64,000 nucleotides of DNA from Actinomyces sp. (GTDB lineage Bacteria; Actinomycetota; Actinomycetes; Actinomycetales; Actinomycetaceae): the NCBI RefSeq assembly GCF_030524025.1, contig NZ_JAUNHI010000007.1, forward strand, positions 32,501 through 96,500, in the 5' to 3' direction. Each line of letters opens with the position of its first letter. Within the stretch, counting starts at the first letter, position 1. The position numbers were made by a program, and so were the translations under genes. Shown piece after piece: positions 62,868-64,000 of this stretch. The notes under the pieces were generated by a model. It did no database searches. It was not told the DNA's origin and saw nothing but the letters and a program-made list of their open reading frames with translations.

Positions 62868-64000
<1,133 letters not shown>

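Overview
The window is very GC-rich, densely coded DNA from a Gram-positive actinobacterium. An Actinomyces-like member of the Actinomycetaceae is the best guess, but it is an inference. The gene order is actinobacterial: hrcA-dnaJ-rsmE ... phoH-ybeY-corC-era ... leuA-recO-uppS-zur ... glyS, and later a DEDD/UvrC-like nuclease, acyltransferase, class II DAHP synthase, PASTA kinase, polyprenyl synthase and sigA. Coupled ATGA overlaps, many GTG starts and TAnnnT boxes 6-7 nt before start codons (leaderless genes) fit the same picture. A pyrophosphate-dependent phosphofructokinase next to glycogen genes agrees with what is known of Actinomyces sugar metabolism. No rRNA, tRNA, CRISPR array, insertion sequence or prophage was recognised.

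Layout. 1-5600: end of hemH, an antiporter with a structured leader, a DUF3097 protein, and hrcA-dnaJ behind a CIRCE operator. 5.6-7.3 kb: a leaderless yggS/rsmE divergent pair. 7.3-15.1 kb: an accessory block (a small coupled ORF plus TetR, a two-gene ABC-2 transporter, tag, and MarR plus a heterodimeric ABC exporter) sitting inside the usually tight rsmE-phoH neighbourhood. 15.1-24.6 kb: a phoH-ybeY-corC-era operon, a membrane-anchored hydrolase and bifunctional putA. 25.1-28.7 kb: leuA behind a leader peptide and attenuator, then recO and uppS. 28.9-32.1 kb: znuABC-zur on the minus strand with a Zur-box-like site. 32.2-40.5 kb: glyS, yibE/F-like, dusB, a SixA-like phosphatase, serB and divergent glgC/glgA. 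40.6-45.6 kb: a hypothetical, a lone ABC ATPase, NfeD plus SPFH membrane proteins (one SPFH copy frameshifted and short) and a SpoU methyltransferase. 45.7-53.7 kb: a PTS permease, a hypothetical, an ABC-F ATPase, erpA, an FKBP lipoprotein, sodA and a receiver-like protein. 53.8-64 kb: the DEDD/GIY-YIG nuclease, acyltransferase, PPi-PFK, DAHP synthase, PASTA kinase, polyprenyl synthase and the start of sigA.

The most unusual items are these. (1) The principal sigma factor has, between an Asp/Glu-rich N-terminus and sigma region 1.2, about 105 residues that read like the opening of a right-handed beta-helix protein. (2) A 23-bp repeat unit recurs at four intergenic loci, once as a composite with a 19-bp-arm palindrome. 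(3) The sigA upstream region has a perfect GGAAT-N18-GTT match to the sigma-R/SigH redox-stress promoter, overlapping a TACAAT box. (4) A broken SPFH paralogue lies between two micro-repeat tracts, just upstream of an intact copy.
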